Below are positions 1 through 12,599 of a DNA stretch of 64,000 nt, in pieces (the stretch's first letter is position 1; each line of letters starts with the position of its first letter). The position numbers were made by a program, and so were the translations under genes. A model generated the notes under the pieces. The model saw only the letters and a program-made list of their open reading frames with translations, searched no databases and was not told the origin of the DNA. Source of the DNA: Carallia brachiata (lineage: Eukaryota; Streptophyta; Magnoliopsida; Malpighiales; Rhizophoraceae); assembly GCA_021464245.1 (NCBI GenBank), contig JADCRB010000044.1, forward strand, positions 606,605-670,604, in the 5' to 3' direction.

Positions 1-1062
1 TTATTATTATTGAATATGTTATTAAAGCATTTATATTATCAGTTGAAATTATTGTAAATAATTTCTCTTTTTTTATCCCGTTTTTGCTAGAAAATGTCGT
101 ACATAAGTAATTTATTATAATTTTATTACTTATCACTTCGTTCATAGTCCACGTCGTCACTTTATAGAACTGGGACAGAATTTAGGAAAAAGGACAAATT
201 AAGAAGACATATAATAATAAATACGTTATAATAAATATATAATTTATAAACATAAATTTAGATCATTAAATAATAAAAAAATTAAAATTTAAAAATAAAT
301 AAATTATTAAATTAATTATATATTTTTTTATATATTTTATAATTAAATAATAAGACCTTTTAAAAAAATAAATTTTTTAAATCTAGCTACTAGAGTGAGT
401 AATAGGCTAAAAATCTAAAAATAAGATTGACTATACAGATATACTAATATAAATATACAGTAATTTAAATTATTTATTTATTTATATTTATTTAAATTTA
501 ATATATTTTTTATAATTTAATAATTTATACTATTATTTACAGATTACTTACGCAAGTGCGGCCAACCAGATATTTCTAAAAACACGGGCGTGAGTTTGAG
601 ACGACTCGTCAGAGTGAGAAGTGGTGGGCCGTGTAGGTGTGCGTGTGTTGTGTTGCTGGTACTTCTTTGCCTGGCTGCGTCACTCCATTGTCGCTTAATA
701 AGAAATTTCCATTTTCCGTTTCAGTTTCAAAACCATCCATCAGAACAACATAAAAAGCCATCGATTGATGTGTATTTCTCGCTCGTTTTCGTTCATTCAA
801 TCCCCGGAAAAAATTAGAAAAAACCTTAGATATTTTCCATTTCCAATCAGTAATCTTCGTCTACTGCCCCACTTTCTTCACAAACAACAAGAACAACCCC
901 AACCCCACTATTTTTTTGCCCGCGCCATTGCTTTCTATGTATTAAAGTTTTAAGCTTTCTGGGGTTTTTGGCTGATGGCTTCTCTGTTTTGATGATACTT
1001 GAATAGTAAAGGTGGGTTCTTGACATGGGATTGGAGCTGATTTGGGAAATTTTCGGATTTGA
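1..1062. other. AT-rich upstream region and probable 5' leader of the PAS/LOV gene
   Basis: The first 540 bases are extremely AT-rich with no coding signal. From about 590 base composition becomes mixed, and a pyrimidine-rich stretch runs toward the start codon at 1063, as expected for a promoter and 5' untranslated leader. No clear TATA element could be assigned. Short open frames here have no recognisable protein features and were left out. Confidence 0.4.
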
Positions 1063-3451
1063 ATGGAGTCAGAGATATTGGGTTTAATCGAAGAGTCGTT
1101 CAACAGCAGATACTCTATCTGGATGAGAGAAGCTCTGGACCAATTGCCCGAGAGCTTCACCATCACCGACCCCTGCATTTCGGGTCATCCGATTGTGTTC
1201 GCCAGCCGGGGTTTCTTGAAAATGTCGGGTTATTCCAGAGACGAGGTGATTGGACGGAACGGCCGGATGTTTCAGGGCCCGAGGACGAACCGCTCGGCGG
1301 TGATGGAAATAAGGGAGGCAATTCGGGAGGAGAGGACGGTGCAGGTGGTTTTGTTGAATTATCGTAAGGACGGGACGCCGTTTTGGATGTTGTTTCACAT
1401 GTGCCCGGTTTTCGGGAAGGAGGACGGGCGGGTTATTAATTTCGTCGCCGTTCAGGTGCCGATAGCCGCGGGCGGGGGCAAGAGGAGGAATAGACTGAGC
1501 TTTTGCGAAGAAGGGGCCGGATTGCGCGGAATTGTGTTCGGTTCTTGTAGGAGGGAGGTTTCCACGGATAGGGTTGCGATGGATTTCAGTAGAGTTTTAG
1601 CTTTAGATTCAGATTGTAGAGGTTGGTTTGTTTTACAATCTTGGATTCTTATATCTCAAATGAAAAAAAAAATAACTTTGAAGAAGAAACATTAGTTTGC
1701 TAAGTAGTGATTGATAGATTTAGTAGCTCAGAACACCAAGAATTCTACAAACCGAGGGTTTTTCTAAGCATTGGGTGTGATTTATTACAGTTGTTTTGCA
1801 TTTTCATTTCTGTTAATGAGCATTTGTAGTTATCATTTTATTTTTTACTTGACGATTTCATAAATAGTCTCTGTTAATCAGCGGCTTCTGATATTGGCTG
1901 GTTTATCATTGTTATGGTCTGTGGTTTTGTAGATTCAGAAATTGAAGAGCCATGTGAAGCGAGTGAAAATGAGAAGGGAAGGGCCGCAACAGCGATTAAT
2001 AATATCTTGTCAATGCTGATCCATTATAGTGAGTCAACAGGCAGAATTGTGTCTGCAAAAAGATGTATCTCATCTGGGGCGAGCCTTCTCAGTTCATCTT
2101 TAAATATATCTCTTGGTAGAATCAAACAAAGCTTTGTATTGTGAGTTGTTGCAAATTCCTTGTTTCCTTCACAGCACAAGAAACCATTTTTGTCAAGTTT
2201 CCTGAGCTTATGTGTTGGCCTTTGCAGGACAGATCCATACTTGCCAGACATGCCTATAGTCTATGCAAGTGATGCCTTTTTAAATTTGACAGGTGCTTGA
2301 AGCCATTTGAGATCCTTGCTTTTGATGTGCAAATTAACCTTTTGCTAATCTAAGTGGTCGGAGTGGATTTGCTCCACTTTACTTTCATGAATAGCTGAGT
2401 AGAGCATATTGATTAAATGCATGTGCAAATTCTTTGCTTTCTGTAGGTTATTCTAGACACGAAGTGTTGGGGCAGAATTGCAGATTTTTAGATGGAGTTG
2501 ATACTGATTCTGCTGTTCTTGTACAGGTAGCTATTCATTGCTTTTCTATTTGATACAAGTCTTTGCTGAATATGTTGTAAACTGAAACGTTTATTATTGC
2601 TAAACATTCTTCAGATAAGGCAGAGTATTCAATCTGAACAACCATGCACAGTACGTATTCTAAATTACAGGTTGATACTTAACTATTGTTTCAACATTTT
2701 TATTTAACCTAAATTTTATCCATTTGTTTCTAAATGGTCGTTTTTCATCTTCAATATTAGGAAGGACAAAACTTCCTTTTGGAATCTTCTCCATATATCA
2801 CCTGTACGTAATGCAACAGGCAAGGTACATTCATGCGCTCGAATTTCTCCAAGATTTATCTTGTAATACTCCATAGGATTGAGATTCTGAACTTTTTGGT
2901 GTTAATATGATGTGCTGTTTCATTCAGATCATTAGTTATTCCGGCTAAATTTGATCATGTCTTCATGACATTCTGAAGATGAAAGATTTGATTGTGTATG
3001 CTCAATTTCTCTAGTTAGTCTTTTTGTTCACGGATGGGACACAGAGGCCTTCAACAGCATGAAAAGTTATCTTATATTCTGGCATTGCAGATTGAAATTT
3101 TCTCTTGTTGCTTTTTCTTGTTGGTGATGAACATGCTACTAGCACATCATTCAGCGAAGCCTGCATGATTGCCTTCCACTTTTTCGAGTTATTTTTTGGC
3201 TTTATAATGTAGCATTCCCATATAATTGGCACCTGATGATAGGAAGAAAAGAATGGCTTGTGATTATGCAAATTTCTGTGTCTATGGCTGTTCAGATTGC
3301 ATACTTTGTGGGTGTTCAGATAGAAGAAGGCTGCAAGAGCCAGGGCCACCATGGGTTGAGCCCCGAGATGAGGCAGCGTAGTACCGTTGGAGCAGTAAAA
3401 GTAGCTGTGAGGAGTTCATCACTGAGTGCTGCTGGCTCCTCTAAATCATAG
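1063..3451 (+). CDS. PLPB: Twin LOV-domain (PAS/LOV) protein, PLPB/TLP1-like
   Basis: Putative blue-light sensor with two LOV (PAS-type flavin-binding) domains and no output domain. Exons by splice motif and phase: 1063-1621, 1933-2140, 2228-2292, 2447-2526, 2615-2670, 2761-2824, 3296-3451. These join in one frame to 395 codons, close to the roughly 400 residues I recall for Arabidopsis PLPB. LOV1 spans about residues 30-135 (FTITDP, GHPIVFAS, NYRKDG, FWMLFHMCPVF). The flavin-adduct cysteine is replaced by Gly67 in GRNGRMFQG. LOV2 starts about residue 256 (TDPYLPDMPIVYAS), keeps Cys289 in GQNCRFLDG, and runs through ILNYRKD, FWNLLHISPV and FVGVQ. The linker (about 140-250) is low in recognisable motifs; the C-terminus is Ser-rich. 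Arabidopsis PLP proteins are reported to bind partners such as VTC2 in a light-dependent way; that this copy does so is inference. Confidence 0.9.
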
Positions 3452-5525
3452 GACAGTCCAACATTAATCCTTCATACTGATTGACGGTTTGGGAAGCCAT
3501 AACCTTCCTGCAGTGAAATCTTATCAAATATATGAGTACATCACGCATTCGTCGCAATGCCTGAGATTAGAAAATAGTTTCTCACGCCAATGTAACCTTT
3601 TACAATAATCGAATTGTTCATAATATCCAATAACCAAGTGTCCTTCTTACTTAAGCTGTTGGGGCAAAGAATGGTGTGTGTGCTATGCAAGCCAGGGTTG
3701 CTGTCCAAGGAATGATAAAAAGACTAAAGATAAGTATTTTGATAACGTAAGTATCCCCTGTGGTACTGTGAATCCAGAAAAAAATGGGGCAGTTTACTTG
3801 CATCGGTCGAATGGGTTGGTGAATACAGAAAAACCCTTCAAAAGAAATTATGGTGAAGAAATCTATAGATTGCTGAAGAGCCAAACCTTTTATAAGGTAA
3901 TTCTTTATGAACAAATTCAATTCTAGTTCGTGATACGCAGATGTAAGATAGTAATATAGTGTATTTTAAGGACATCTCAATAGTTAAAATTTAAATTTTT
4001 ATTATAGAGGTATTATATTTTAATTGAGAAAGGTTAATATAAGATTTATAAGAAAGATAGAGTTATTTTGTAGTTTATGACTAAATAGACATTTTATTAG
4101 ATTTAAAAAAGATAATAATATACCAAAAAAAGAAAAAAAATTGATAATTGTCAGCAATTAGGTTATTGAGGCTCATGTTTGTATAAGCGGTAAGAGGGGC
4201 GTTGCTGCAGTGGCCTCTTCGAAATTCCCCGGTTGACTTTTCTGTATCCGATAAGTTTCTCATCCTCGGTCCTTTTGGGTTGTGGTCTCTCCAAGCAAGA
4301 TGAAAAAAAAAAGCAATTACGACTTATGAGGGTGTTGCTGGTAAACCTGAGACGTCATTAATTGATAGCTAATTATCTATAAGTAAGATTACGTGATGTA
4401 AATATATTTAATGAGATACATAATTAATTTAATATTATTTAATAATTTTTTTAAAAATATTTCAAATACAATATATATTTTTTTTCAATTTTTCTACTCA
4501 TAAGCAGATATGGATTGAGTAATGCCATTCTTTTTAATTTGGTTCCCTTTTCCTTTTCGGAATGAAAAGCATAAACGAGAGAAGAGGGGTAGAGTTGGAA
4601 TAAAAAAAATTTTCTTTTAGCATTTTGTTCTCTCTGGTAGCGTCTTTCTATCGTTAAACCAGATTTGTTTCCATCAGTTTTCCAAGTATTCATGGCCATG
4701 AAGTCAGGCAACCACGCCACAAAAAAACAAAAAGAAAAAAAAAAAAAAGAAAAAAAAATCAGTCTTCTTATCAATGATGCTTGAAACTCAATTCTGCAAT
4801 TATGATTGCCACTGATAATAATTTTGAATAATTGTCAATTTTTAAGCATGGTCAAATTACGTTGTTAGTGCTCTAGTGGCATTTATCCAACACGTAAGCA
4901 CATGGGGTTCATATTTGGTTGTAGATTGACAATGACAATTAAATAAAAAAAAGGGGAAGATTGCTTGAAAGCCTTATCACAAGGCTCGAACATGTACATG
5001 TGACTATATGAGTGTTATCTCCTTCCGATCATAACTCGAACTCGAGCGAGGTTGAGTAAGTTTTTGGGGGAAGTTACTAGGTGTTGAGAATGGTGGTTTT
5101 GGTAGATAGGAAAATTATTATTTTTTTTTTCTTTTTAGAATAGTATGAGAGTCTTGTGTAGTAACGCGATGCACCAGGTAGGAGAAACAAAGAAATACAC
5201 CCAAATAAATGGAATGGTTAAGAAAAATAAAAACTGGATAAATCGTTGATATTTTAAACGAGCTATGACTTACAGCTAAACACTGAAAACTGCTTGTGTT
5301 TTTTGCTGACACTGGTGTCATTTCCCAATAACCACCGCCACCCCTTGAAGAATGGCTGGTGATGGTGATCGGCCAGTTGGCTTTATTCACAGCCGAGAAA
5401 TTACCTACTGAGATGCCATAATTGGACAATTTGGACGGATTATGAAAAGATCAATTGCCTATCGAGAAATTACTACGTTAGACGTAGTTTTGCTCTTATC
5501 CATAAGTTCAAATAACTGAATTTAA
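3452..5525. other. Intergenic region between the PAS/LOV and NPF genes
   Basis: This stretch holds the 3' flank of the PAS/LOV gene and the 3' flank of the converging NPF gene. An open frame at 3678-3926 has ordinary composition but no recognisable domain, and I do not support it as a gene. The rest is AT-rich with A-runs and one SINE-like sequence near 4.9 kb. Confidence 0.4.
4866..4952 (+). mobile_element. SINE-like tRNA-related sequence (possible)
   Basis: A stretch resembling a pol III A box (TAGTGCTCTAGTGGC) is followed about 30 bases later by a B-box-like GGGGTTCATATTTGG and then an A-rich tail. The spacing fits a tRNA-derived SINE. No target-site duplication was found, so this is a weak call. 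Confidence 0.35.
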
Positions 5526-7626
5526 CTACTTAGTCACTCTTGTTGACCTGTACTTATACCAAGTGGCCCAGAAGAGGTAGTGGATGAAATTTAGGACACT
5601 TAGCACGACCATCAGCCAGTAGAATCGTTCGAGGTGATAGTGATTTATGTTGTTGCCAGAGAGCCAAGGTTTGTGCTTGGAGTTACCTGTAACATCATTA
5701 ACTATGGATACAATGACTGAGCTCAGGTAGTACCCCACGGCCAGCGATGCATAAGAAAGGGATGTAGCCAAAGATCTCATGCTTGTGGGTGCCTCTGTGA
5801 AGAAAAATTCCAATAGGCCGGCCAAGGTGAAAAGATCTGCTGACCCCAGAAACAAGTACTGGAAAGCAATCCATAAGAATGAGATGGGTAGTTGCTCGGT
5901 GGTATCTAGTCCGGAATCCGTAGCGACTCGCTTCCGCTTGATCTCAACTAGAGCTGCCACTGCCATTGCTAATATGGAAAGAGCTAGGCCAACGCCAATT
6001 CTTTGCAGATGAGTTATGCCCATTTCAGACTTGGTTACTCTTCTGGCAATGGGGATGATATAGTGGTCGTAAACTGGTGCTAGGATCATGATAAAAACCA
6101 CGGGAAAAAATGGCAGGGAAGCTGGTGGGACTTTCAAGGATCCAACTTTGGTGTTCATGGTAGCAGCTTGTTGTACAGAAAATGTGGATAGCTGAGCCAG
6201 GCAGCAATTGAGTATGATCGTGCTGGCGAATATCGGGAGGATTTTGAGCACAATCTTGACTTCTTCTACTTCCTGTACCGTGCATTGTAAAGCTGAGTGC
6301 ACTGGCTTGTTATCCGCTGCTCTATTAAGGCATTTGAGGCTATCTGTTGAGGCTTCAGAGAACTCTGTTGTTTTGGAGTTTTCTTCTCCCTTGCCAGTCT
6401 GGTTCGGTACAGAAGGACTTGAGGCCATGTTGACAATAGCATTACTTGGCGTTTGGTTTCTGCAAGTGTTGACTGAAGCAGCTAGCAAAACCTGTTCAAC
6501 AAATTCACTAAGCAATCGGCTCTTCATAGAAAACATTGATCAATGAATAAGTAAGCTTTTGACTGTAAACTGACCTTGGAAATCGTTGTAAGAGGACTGC
6601 CAGAAGGTATCTTGTTTCTGTACTTCGCGGAGCCGGCGAGGAAGACTGGAATAGACACCAATATTGCAATCATAGAGACTGTAAAACCCCAATCCCATCC
6701 CTTATTGTCCTCTATCCAGACAACAAATGTTACAGCAATTAGGCCTCCGCAGGACAGACAGAAGACAAAGTAATTGAAGAAGGTGGATCTTTGCTTCCTC
6801 CCTTGTGGAGTACTCTCATCGAACTGCTCCGCCCCATGTGCTGGCAGGGAGCCCTTTATTCCTCCAACACCAAGTGCCGCCAGATAAAGGCCTGCAAACA
6901 GCATTGCAGCTTGTGAACCATGAACCTCTTGACATGGCATGTTGGGGTTGGCTGGGTGGCATTCAGGTGGCTGTAGCGAAGGCGAGTGAGCTTGCACCGT
7001 GAGTATGATCAAGCCCTGTTGCAAAATAGAAGCTAGTCAAGGCATTGGCGTGTGAGTAGCTAGAGCTTTTGGCAACTTTGTTGGGAAACAATTTTATTAT
7101 GATCAGTTAGCATAGAAAGCTCGTTCAGTTTACAAACTGGTTAAAGCCTGAGGCTCAAACCCAGCGGGGTCAAACGAGTACAACACATCATCAATAAAGA
7201 GCATTCCGAGCAGACAATGCTCATACACCATGAGCTCTGGAGAAGCGGCAAATGTAGGTTATCACAGAGAGACTATTTTATAACTCAAATTAGTATGCCT
7301 CAATCTAGCAATCTTACCGTTATACTAAAATTCACACTTCAAGTGGTTGAGAGCAGTAATTATTAACCGTAAGATTTGAGGTTTGAATCTCAAATCTTAT
7401 CTACATAATTCCCTCTCTCTACTGCTTTAACAACTCCAAAAAATAAAAGAATAAAAAAAAAAAAAGGAAATTCACACCAAATGTGAGAGAATAATGTTAC
7501 TCGTGCTCTTTTGGGCCGGCCTGACCCACACATTCTTTCAACTCCAAGAGCAGCCCTAAAGATCAGGAAGATTTTATGGCAAACAAACAGAGCAACTAAT
7601 CTTGATTGCCGATTGCATAAAACCAA

Positions 7627-7663
<37 letters not shown>

Positions 7664-10500
7664 CATCATTTGCTCAGCCTAGTTGCACTCGGCTCAGGTA
7701 AGGCCAGAACAGAGTCGGACCCAGTTCGACTATTGGACCAACATGCAACGGTCGGATACTAAAAAGAATACTGGGAGGTTGGGTATTTGCTTAACTGGTT
7801 GGAGGTTGTCTCTCAATCAGTAGGTGAGATGTTCAAATCCCACTTCTCATTCCTCAAATACCTAATAGAGCTCTTTATAGACTAAAAAAAAAAAAAACAG
7901 AGAGCATTACCACTTAGAATTTAGAAATACATGTTGTGCAATATAAGAGCAACAATAGAAAAAGTACATCAATTTTTCAAACATTTAATTTTATTTATTT
8001 ATGAGATTAAATAAAATGTGATTGATTTATATTTTCTTGTTTCCAAATGTTGCTACGTAATTTTTCTCCACTGAAAATGAAATGTAAAACCAAAAAGATT
8101 GCAAAGCAAGGCCATTGTAAATTGTACAACAAGGCCATTGGTTGATAATGGTTCTACCTTGATCTACTCCTACCCATAAGGTCCACGGCTTAAACATAGC
8201 GGCCGTACACCTGATCCGCCGCCCCACTTCATAGATTTTTTAATGTTGTTATTTTTTTACTGTAAAATAATATGAATAAAAAACACAAGAACCATATACA
8301 ACAAATCAAGTTATAGCATATGTATTATTTACTAACTCTATTTAAGTGACCGGTATACCTAATTGGACGATTGTGAACGATTATCCTATTACTGATAGCT
8401 GCCTTTGATGACTCTTGTATTTCTAGAAAGGGGTTTACAAATGAAAAATAAATAAATAAATAAATAAATGGACTAAGCACCGCATTGTTTTTTTGGTTAT
8501 AAGAGAAACTGTAAAAGTAAGAAAAAAGAATAGAATCAATAAAATTTAAATAAAACATCAAAATACCATAATAAAATATTTTAATTAATTGTGTTGAAAG
8601 TGGCAAACACTAATTACCATGTTTAGCTTAGCCAAAATTATTCACTTCCAAGACAAAGACCACACGGTTGAGTATCATTGCACATAGAGGCGTACGCGGC
8701 AATAAGAGAGACAAGGCACCTGGTCAAATATCAGTGCTCTTATCTTTTGGTCCCTAGATAAAATTCTTAATTTCATCCTTATATGTTATATATATTAACA
8801 AAAGTTAATCTAATATTACCGAGTTGCATGAATGAAACTAAGCATTAATGGGCAGAATACATTTACCTAATTTTGCTAAGTTTAGGGATTAAATTAAATC
8901 TAACATTCCAACTTGAGCACAAGGTTGTCAGAACTGGACCGGTCATTGAACAAGAACTATTAGTGGGTCAAGGTTCAACCGGTCGAATCGGTATTTGAAC
9001 CGATATTTATTAATATATATATATATATAAGTAATTTTAAAAAATAATACTTATATATGATTATTAAATATTACTTTTCTTATTTTTAAAGATTAAATTA
9101 AAAATTTTGATAAATTTAAGACTAAATTAAAAATTTTAATTAAATTTAAAACTCAAATTATAATTTAAATAAATTTTGAGATCAAACTATAATTTATGAA
9201 ACTTTTATTTGGTTTGAACCGGTTGAACCAGTTTGATTTTTCACCGATTTTTATCAGTTTTGATCGGTTCTTAATCAATTTTTACCGATTTTAATCGGTT
9301 TTTGACTGGTTCAAATTAAGGACTAAAAGTTATCATAAACCAGTCCAGACTTTTTATCGATCACCAATTAAATTAGTAAAATTAGTTGGTCCGATCCAAT
9401 TTTAATAACACTGCTTGAGCATTGAGGTGTAATTGATAATTTTAACAAAGTTGGGAGACCAAAAGACCAAAAGAAGGGAGACAAAAACAAGGTATCCAGA
9501 AAAGACAAGAAAGAAATTTTTTTTTATTTGAGAATGAAAGACAAGAAAGATATTGTGGAACTGAAATTGAGAAATAATAATAATAATAAAGCAGTGTTGT
9601 CTATTTGTCATTGGCCCCCCAGCCAGCCATACCCCTTTCCCACCTCCCAAGACACCCCCCCCACATGGCTGTTGCTGCGGGTCCTCAAGCCACTTTACTG
9701 TAACCGTATACGGTGATTTATGTGTAATAAAAGTGGGACCCTTACCTAAATACACTGGCCGGAGAGAGACAAAACGGGAAGATTAGCAAACCTTTTCAAT
9801 TTTTTGTTTTTGAAATAAATTTGTGGTACCTCAACTTAATTGTTTTTTATAACATATATTACAAAAAATAAGAAAAATTGCGTTGAATTACAGTCTAATC
9901 CCATCTCGTTTCTCACTTTGTTACTCTTCCTTCTCTATCCTTCTTGACCAAGTAACATTTTCCTAAAACATTTAATATTCCTGAAAGTTTATTTTTAAGA
10001 TGAACAAGGTGAATTTGAGGTTCACATTACAATCATGTCTGTTGCATAGATGTTAAGTAGTGCTAATAAATATATGATAGTGCAATTTATAGATTAATAC
10101 ATAAGACATGTTTAATTTACTGTCATGTTATTTTATTTATTTATTTATTTTGAACAAATTATTTTTTTGAACAAATTAATTATAGATTAATAGTTATTTT
10201 ATTTATTTAAACCCTATACTGCCACGTTATTTGAATAATAGAAAGAGGAAAGTGCATTCATTAGGGGCAGATGGCCAGATAACCAAACCAAAATCTCTCT
10301 AATGTCTCACCTGGACCATAAATGTCAAATTTTCCAATGGTTTGGTAAGTTTCACCTTTTGGAAACCAAATCATTTTACAGAAAAATAATGACTAGATAA
10401 ACGAAAGAAACAAAAAATCATTAAACAATGACTAGATAATGACGGGCATGTTTATTTATCATTTAGTAAACGAAAGAAACATAAGCCTTTTTTTAATCAG

Positions 10501-10540
<40 letters not shown>

Positions 10541-12514
10541 AGAACACAGTAGCCAAAAAGACTTCGCAAAAACTAATATAATGTACTTGACGGTTAAAAA
10601 AGTAAGAAAGAAGAAAAAATGGGAGCGGCTTCCTTTCGTGTTTTACACTGATTGAAGCACGTAATTCATCTTTCAAAATCTTGCATTAAAAAACACATCC
10701 AAGTCACACTATTATCATATGATCAACTGACGCATCGAAACATGCATTGATAGTAGAGGGACGGAGGCCAGAAACGGACCACATATAGATAGTAGAGTTT
10801 AGATATTACATTTAAAGTTTATTGTATTAATGTCAAATTCAAATTAAGTCTCCAGGTGTGTGTTTTGAACATGGCAAATCTATTTATAATCCAGCAGTCT
10901 TTGTTGCATTAATGAAGCAAAAAAAAAATTACTTTTACTTATATGGTCTGTCTCAAAATTTCTGATCTTGAATTTCATAAGATACCAACAAAAAAAAAAA
11001 CCCTCGCCCTTTTCCCGCTGTGTAAATATTGTACAATTTAACAAAGCATTAATAAAAAATATTGACGAAGTAAATGTTATTTAATTTTACCTTTTTAAAT
11101 TTTCTCCGATTAATCTTATGATATTTACAATAAATTGGATTGTTATATCATCGACAAATATATTGACAATAAATTGTAGTTCGTTTGCCAATCTATTTCT
11201 TTGTGAAGTTAAATACAATTTTTTTTTTATGTTGTTACTGTAATCGAACTAGTGATAGTTGAATGAATAGTTGTTTATTTAAACACAGTGGGAAAAAATG
11301 AGTTTAATAATATTGATAACAAGTTGATTTTAATACTTTTCTTGAGGCTAAGATTTAACTTTATCTTTAAATAATGCTAATAAATCCCTCTGTATTAGAT
11401 ACTTTTATATACTATTTGATAGTAAAAATATGGCCCCAGACCTCTTCCTTCTGGAAGCCTAACTTATAACTAGAAACGGTGTCATTAATTCACCTACCAG
11501 CATGTGAATACCATACTATTTGTTTAATTTAGAAGTAGAAGTTCGAATCTCACTCTTTCTCTTTTTCTCTTTTGAGACTTAACCGACTCGGTACAAGGGA
11601 GAAGCAGGCTCTTGATCCAAGAGCCATATTAAAATTGTCCTTGGGGATTGAGAATCCAAGGATTTTCCATTTCGGGGAAAAACAAAAGACAACGCATTAT
11701 TGAAGGGTGTGGTGGCTAGAAAACATCAAAACGATAAGCTACTTAGAATTTAGAAGAATGATTTGGGAAAACCAAAATCAAAGAGTCATAATTAAAGAGA
11801 GGAAAAGAAAACAGAGGAAGAATGTAATTACCAGAAATTCCACAGTTGCACTTATCAGGTAGACGCGATAAGTAGTGAAGAAAGCATCGGATAGGAAACC
11901 TCCAAGGAGGGCCAAAAGGAAAGCCGTCCCCATGAAATTCGTGACATTATTGGCGGATTTGGATGGAGACATGTGCATGTACTCTGAGAAGTATAGCACC
12001 AAATTGCTTCCATTTGCCAAGTACGCCAAATTCTCCAACACCTCACAAACTACAACAAAACCCCCCCAAAAAAAGGTACCAAAAATTTACCAAAATCTTT
12101 TATATATATCAAGGACTGGAATCTTAAAAAAATCTGAGAAACCCCACATCAGAATCAAATCAAGATGGCTAGAAAAATAATGGAAAAGCATTGGTCTTTA
12201 AAGTTAAATGACACCAACCCAGTACAAAGGAGGCTGCAAACATGCCACCATGGCGGCCTCGGAGTGCTGGCCTGTTCCTCCAGTTCACATACCCTTCCCA
12301 TCTGCTCAGCTGTTGTTCTTGATCCTAAACCGATAAAAAAAAAAAAGGTACTCATCATGGGGACTTGGTGAGTTGTGAAAGAGAAGGAGGAGGAAAATTA
12401 AAGTTGTTTAATTGGCAATAAAGTTATAACTAAGAAGAGAGAGAAGGAAGGAAAAGGAAAACTTAAAAAAAAAAAAACAGAGAGAGAGGAAAAAAGAGGA
12501 AGAACCCACACCAT
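5526..12514 (-). CDS. NPF4.6-like: NRT1/PTR family (NPF4-type) membrane transporter
   Basis: Twelve-helix MFS transporter of the NPF4 subfamily, whose Arabidopsis members move nitrate and/or abscisic acid at the plasma membrane. Exons on the minus strand: 12514-12512 (ATG only), 12324-12219, 12049-11832, 7015-6575, 6491-5526. All phases agree and give 577 codons, against about 585 for AtNPF4.6. Visible motifs: SRWEGYVNWRNRPALRGRHGG near the N-terminus, EVLENLAYLAN in TM1, EYMHMSPSKSANNVTNFMGT, LGVGGIKGSLPAHGAEQFDE, STFFNYFVFCLSCGGLIAV, WIEDNKGWDWGF, a long hydrophilic loop, then TM7-12 ending in YKYRST. TM1 has ExxEN rather than ExxE(R/K). Intron 3 is 4.8 kb and rich in transposons. Exon 1 is the least certain part: an in-frame stop just before exon 2 requires an upstream start. 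Substrate cannot be read from sequence; the closest resemblance I recall is NPF4.6 (NRT1.2/AIT1). Confidence 0.88.
7338..7467 (+). mobile_element. SINE insertion with poly-A tail and 10-bp target duplication
   Basis: About 130 bases with an A-box-like AAGTGGTTGAGAGCAG, a B-box-like GAGGTTTGAATCTC and a long A-rich tail. It is flanked by direct repeats AAATTCACAC at 7328-7337 and 7468-7477, the hallmark of target-primed insertion. It lies inside NPF intron 3, opposite to the gene's direction. It encodes no protein. Confidence 0.75.
7626..7663 (+). repeat. (AAT)n microsatellite
   Basis: About a dozen AAT units in a row in NPF intron 3. Likely length-variable. Confidence 0.95.
7779..7897 (+). 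mobile_element. SINE-like element
   Basis: It has the order TTAACTGGTTGGAGG, then AGATGTTCAAATCCC (A- and B-box-like), then a 3' end TTTATAGACTAA followed by an A-run. This 3' end is shared with the element at 24157-24296, so the two look like one family. No convincing target duplication was found and the 5' edge is approximate. Confidence 0.6.
8920..9413. mobile_element. hAT-type MITE, 494 bp, 8-bp target duplication
   Basis: Direct repeats CTTGAGCA at 8912-8919 and 9414-9421 flank an AT-rich, non-coding element. Its ends are imperfect inverted repeats: CAAGGTTGTCAGAACTGG at the left and, read from the right on the minus strand, CAGTGTTATTAAAATTGG. An 8-bp duplication and CA...TG ends are typical of the hAT superfamily. 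Internal GGTTGAACCGG/ACCGGT-rich palindromic patches add to its folding potential. It sits in NPF intron 3. Confidence 0.8.
10505..10536 (+). repeat. (GA)n microsatellite
   Basis: A run of about 16 GA units in NPF intron 3. Confidence 0.95.
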
Positions 12515-12599
12515 TTGTTTTCTGCCTTTTTTGCAGAGTTTGGGGGTAAGTTGGAGATTTTCTTTTGAGAACTGGGTAAGTTGGAGTTGGATCTTTAGG

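Larger units (their letters stand above)
7016..11831 (-). other. Large third intron (4.8 kb) of the NPF gene
   Basis: The minus-strand donor (CTG|GTAATT) and acceptor (CAACAG|GGCTTG) are clear and join codons in phase 0. The intron contains two SINE-like insertions, a hAT-type MITE, AAT and GA microsatellites and plain AT-rich DNA. No second gene was found inside it. Plant introns are usually a few hundred bases, so most of this length probably comes from insertions and expansion. Confidence 0.8.

Noticed and set aside
3678..3926. 82-codon open frame downstream of the PAS/LOV gene
   Set aside because: No recognisable motif, no splice partner and no family resemblance; likely chance.
12155..12358. 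NPF start at the ATGATGAG near 12357-12350
   Set aside because: It is out of frame with the conserved exon, and a 26-base intron to the TTTAG acceptor would be too short for a plant intron.
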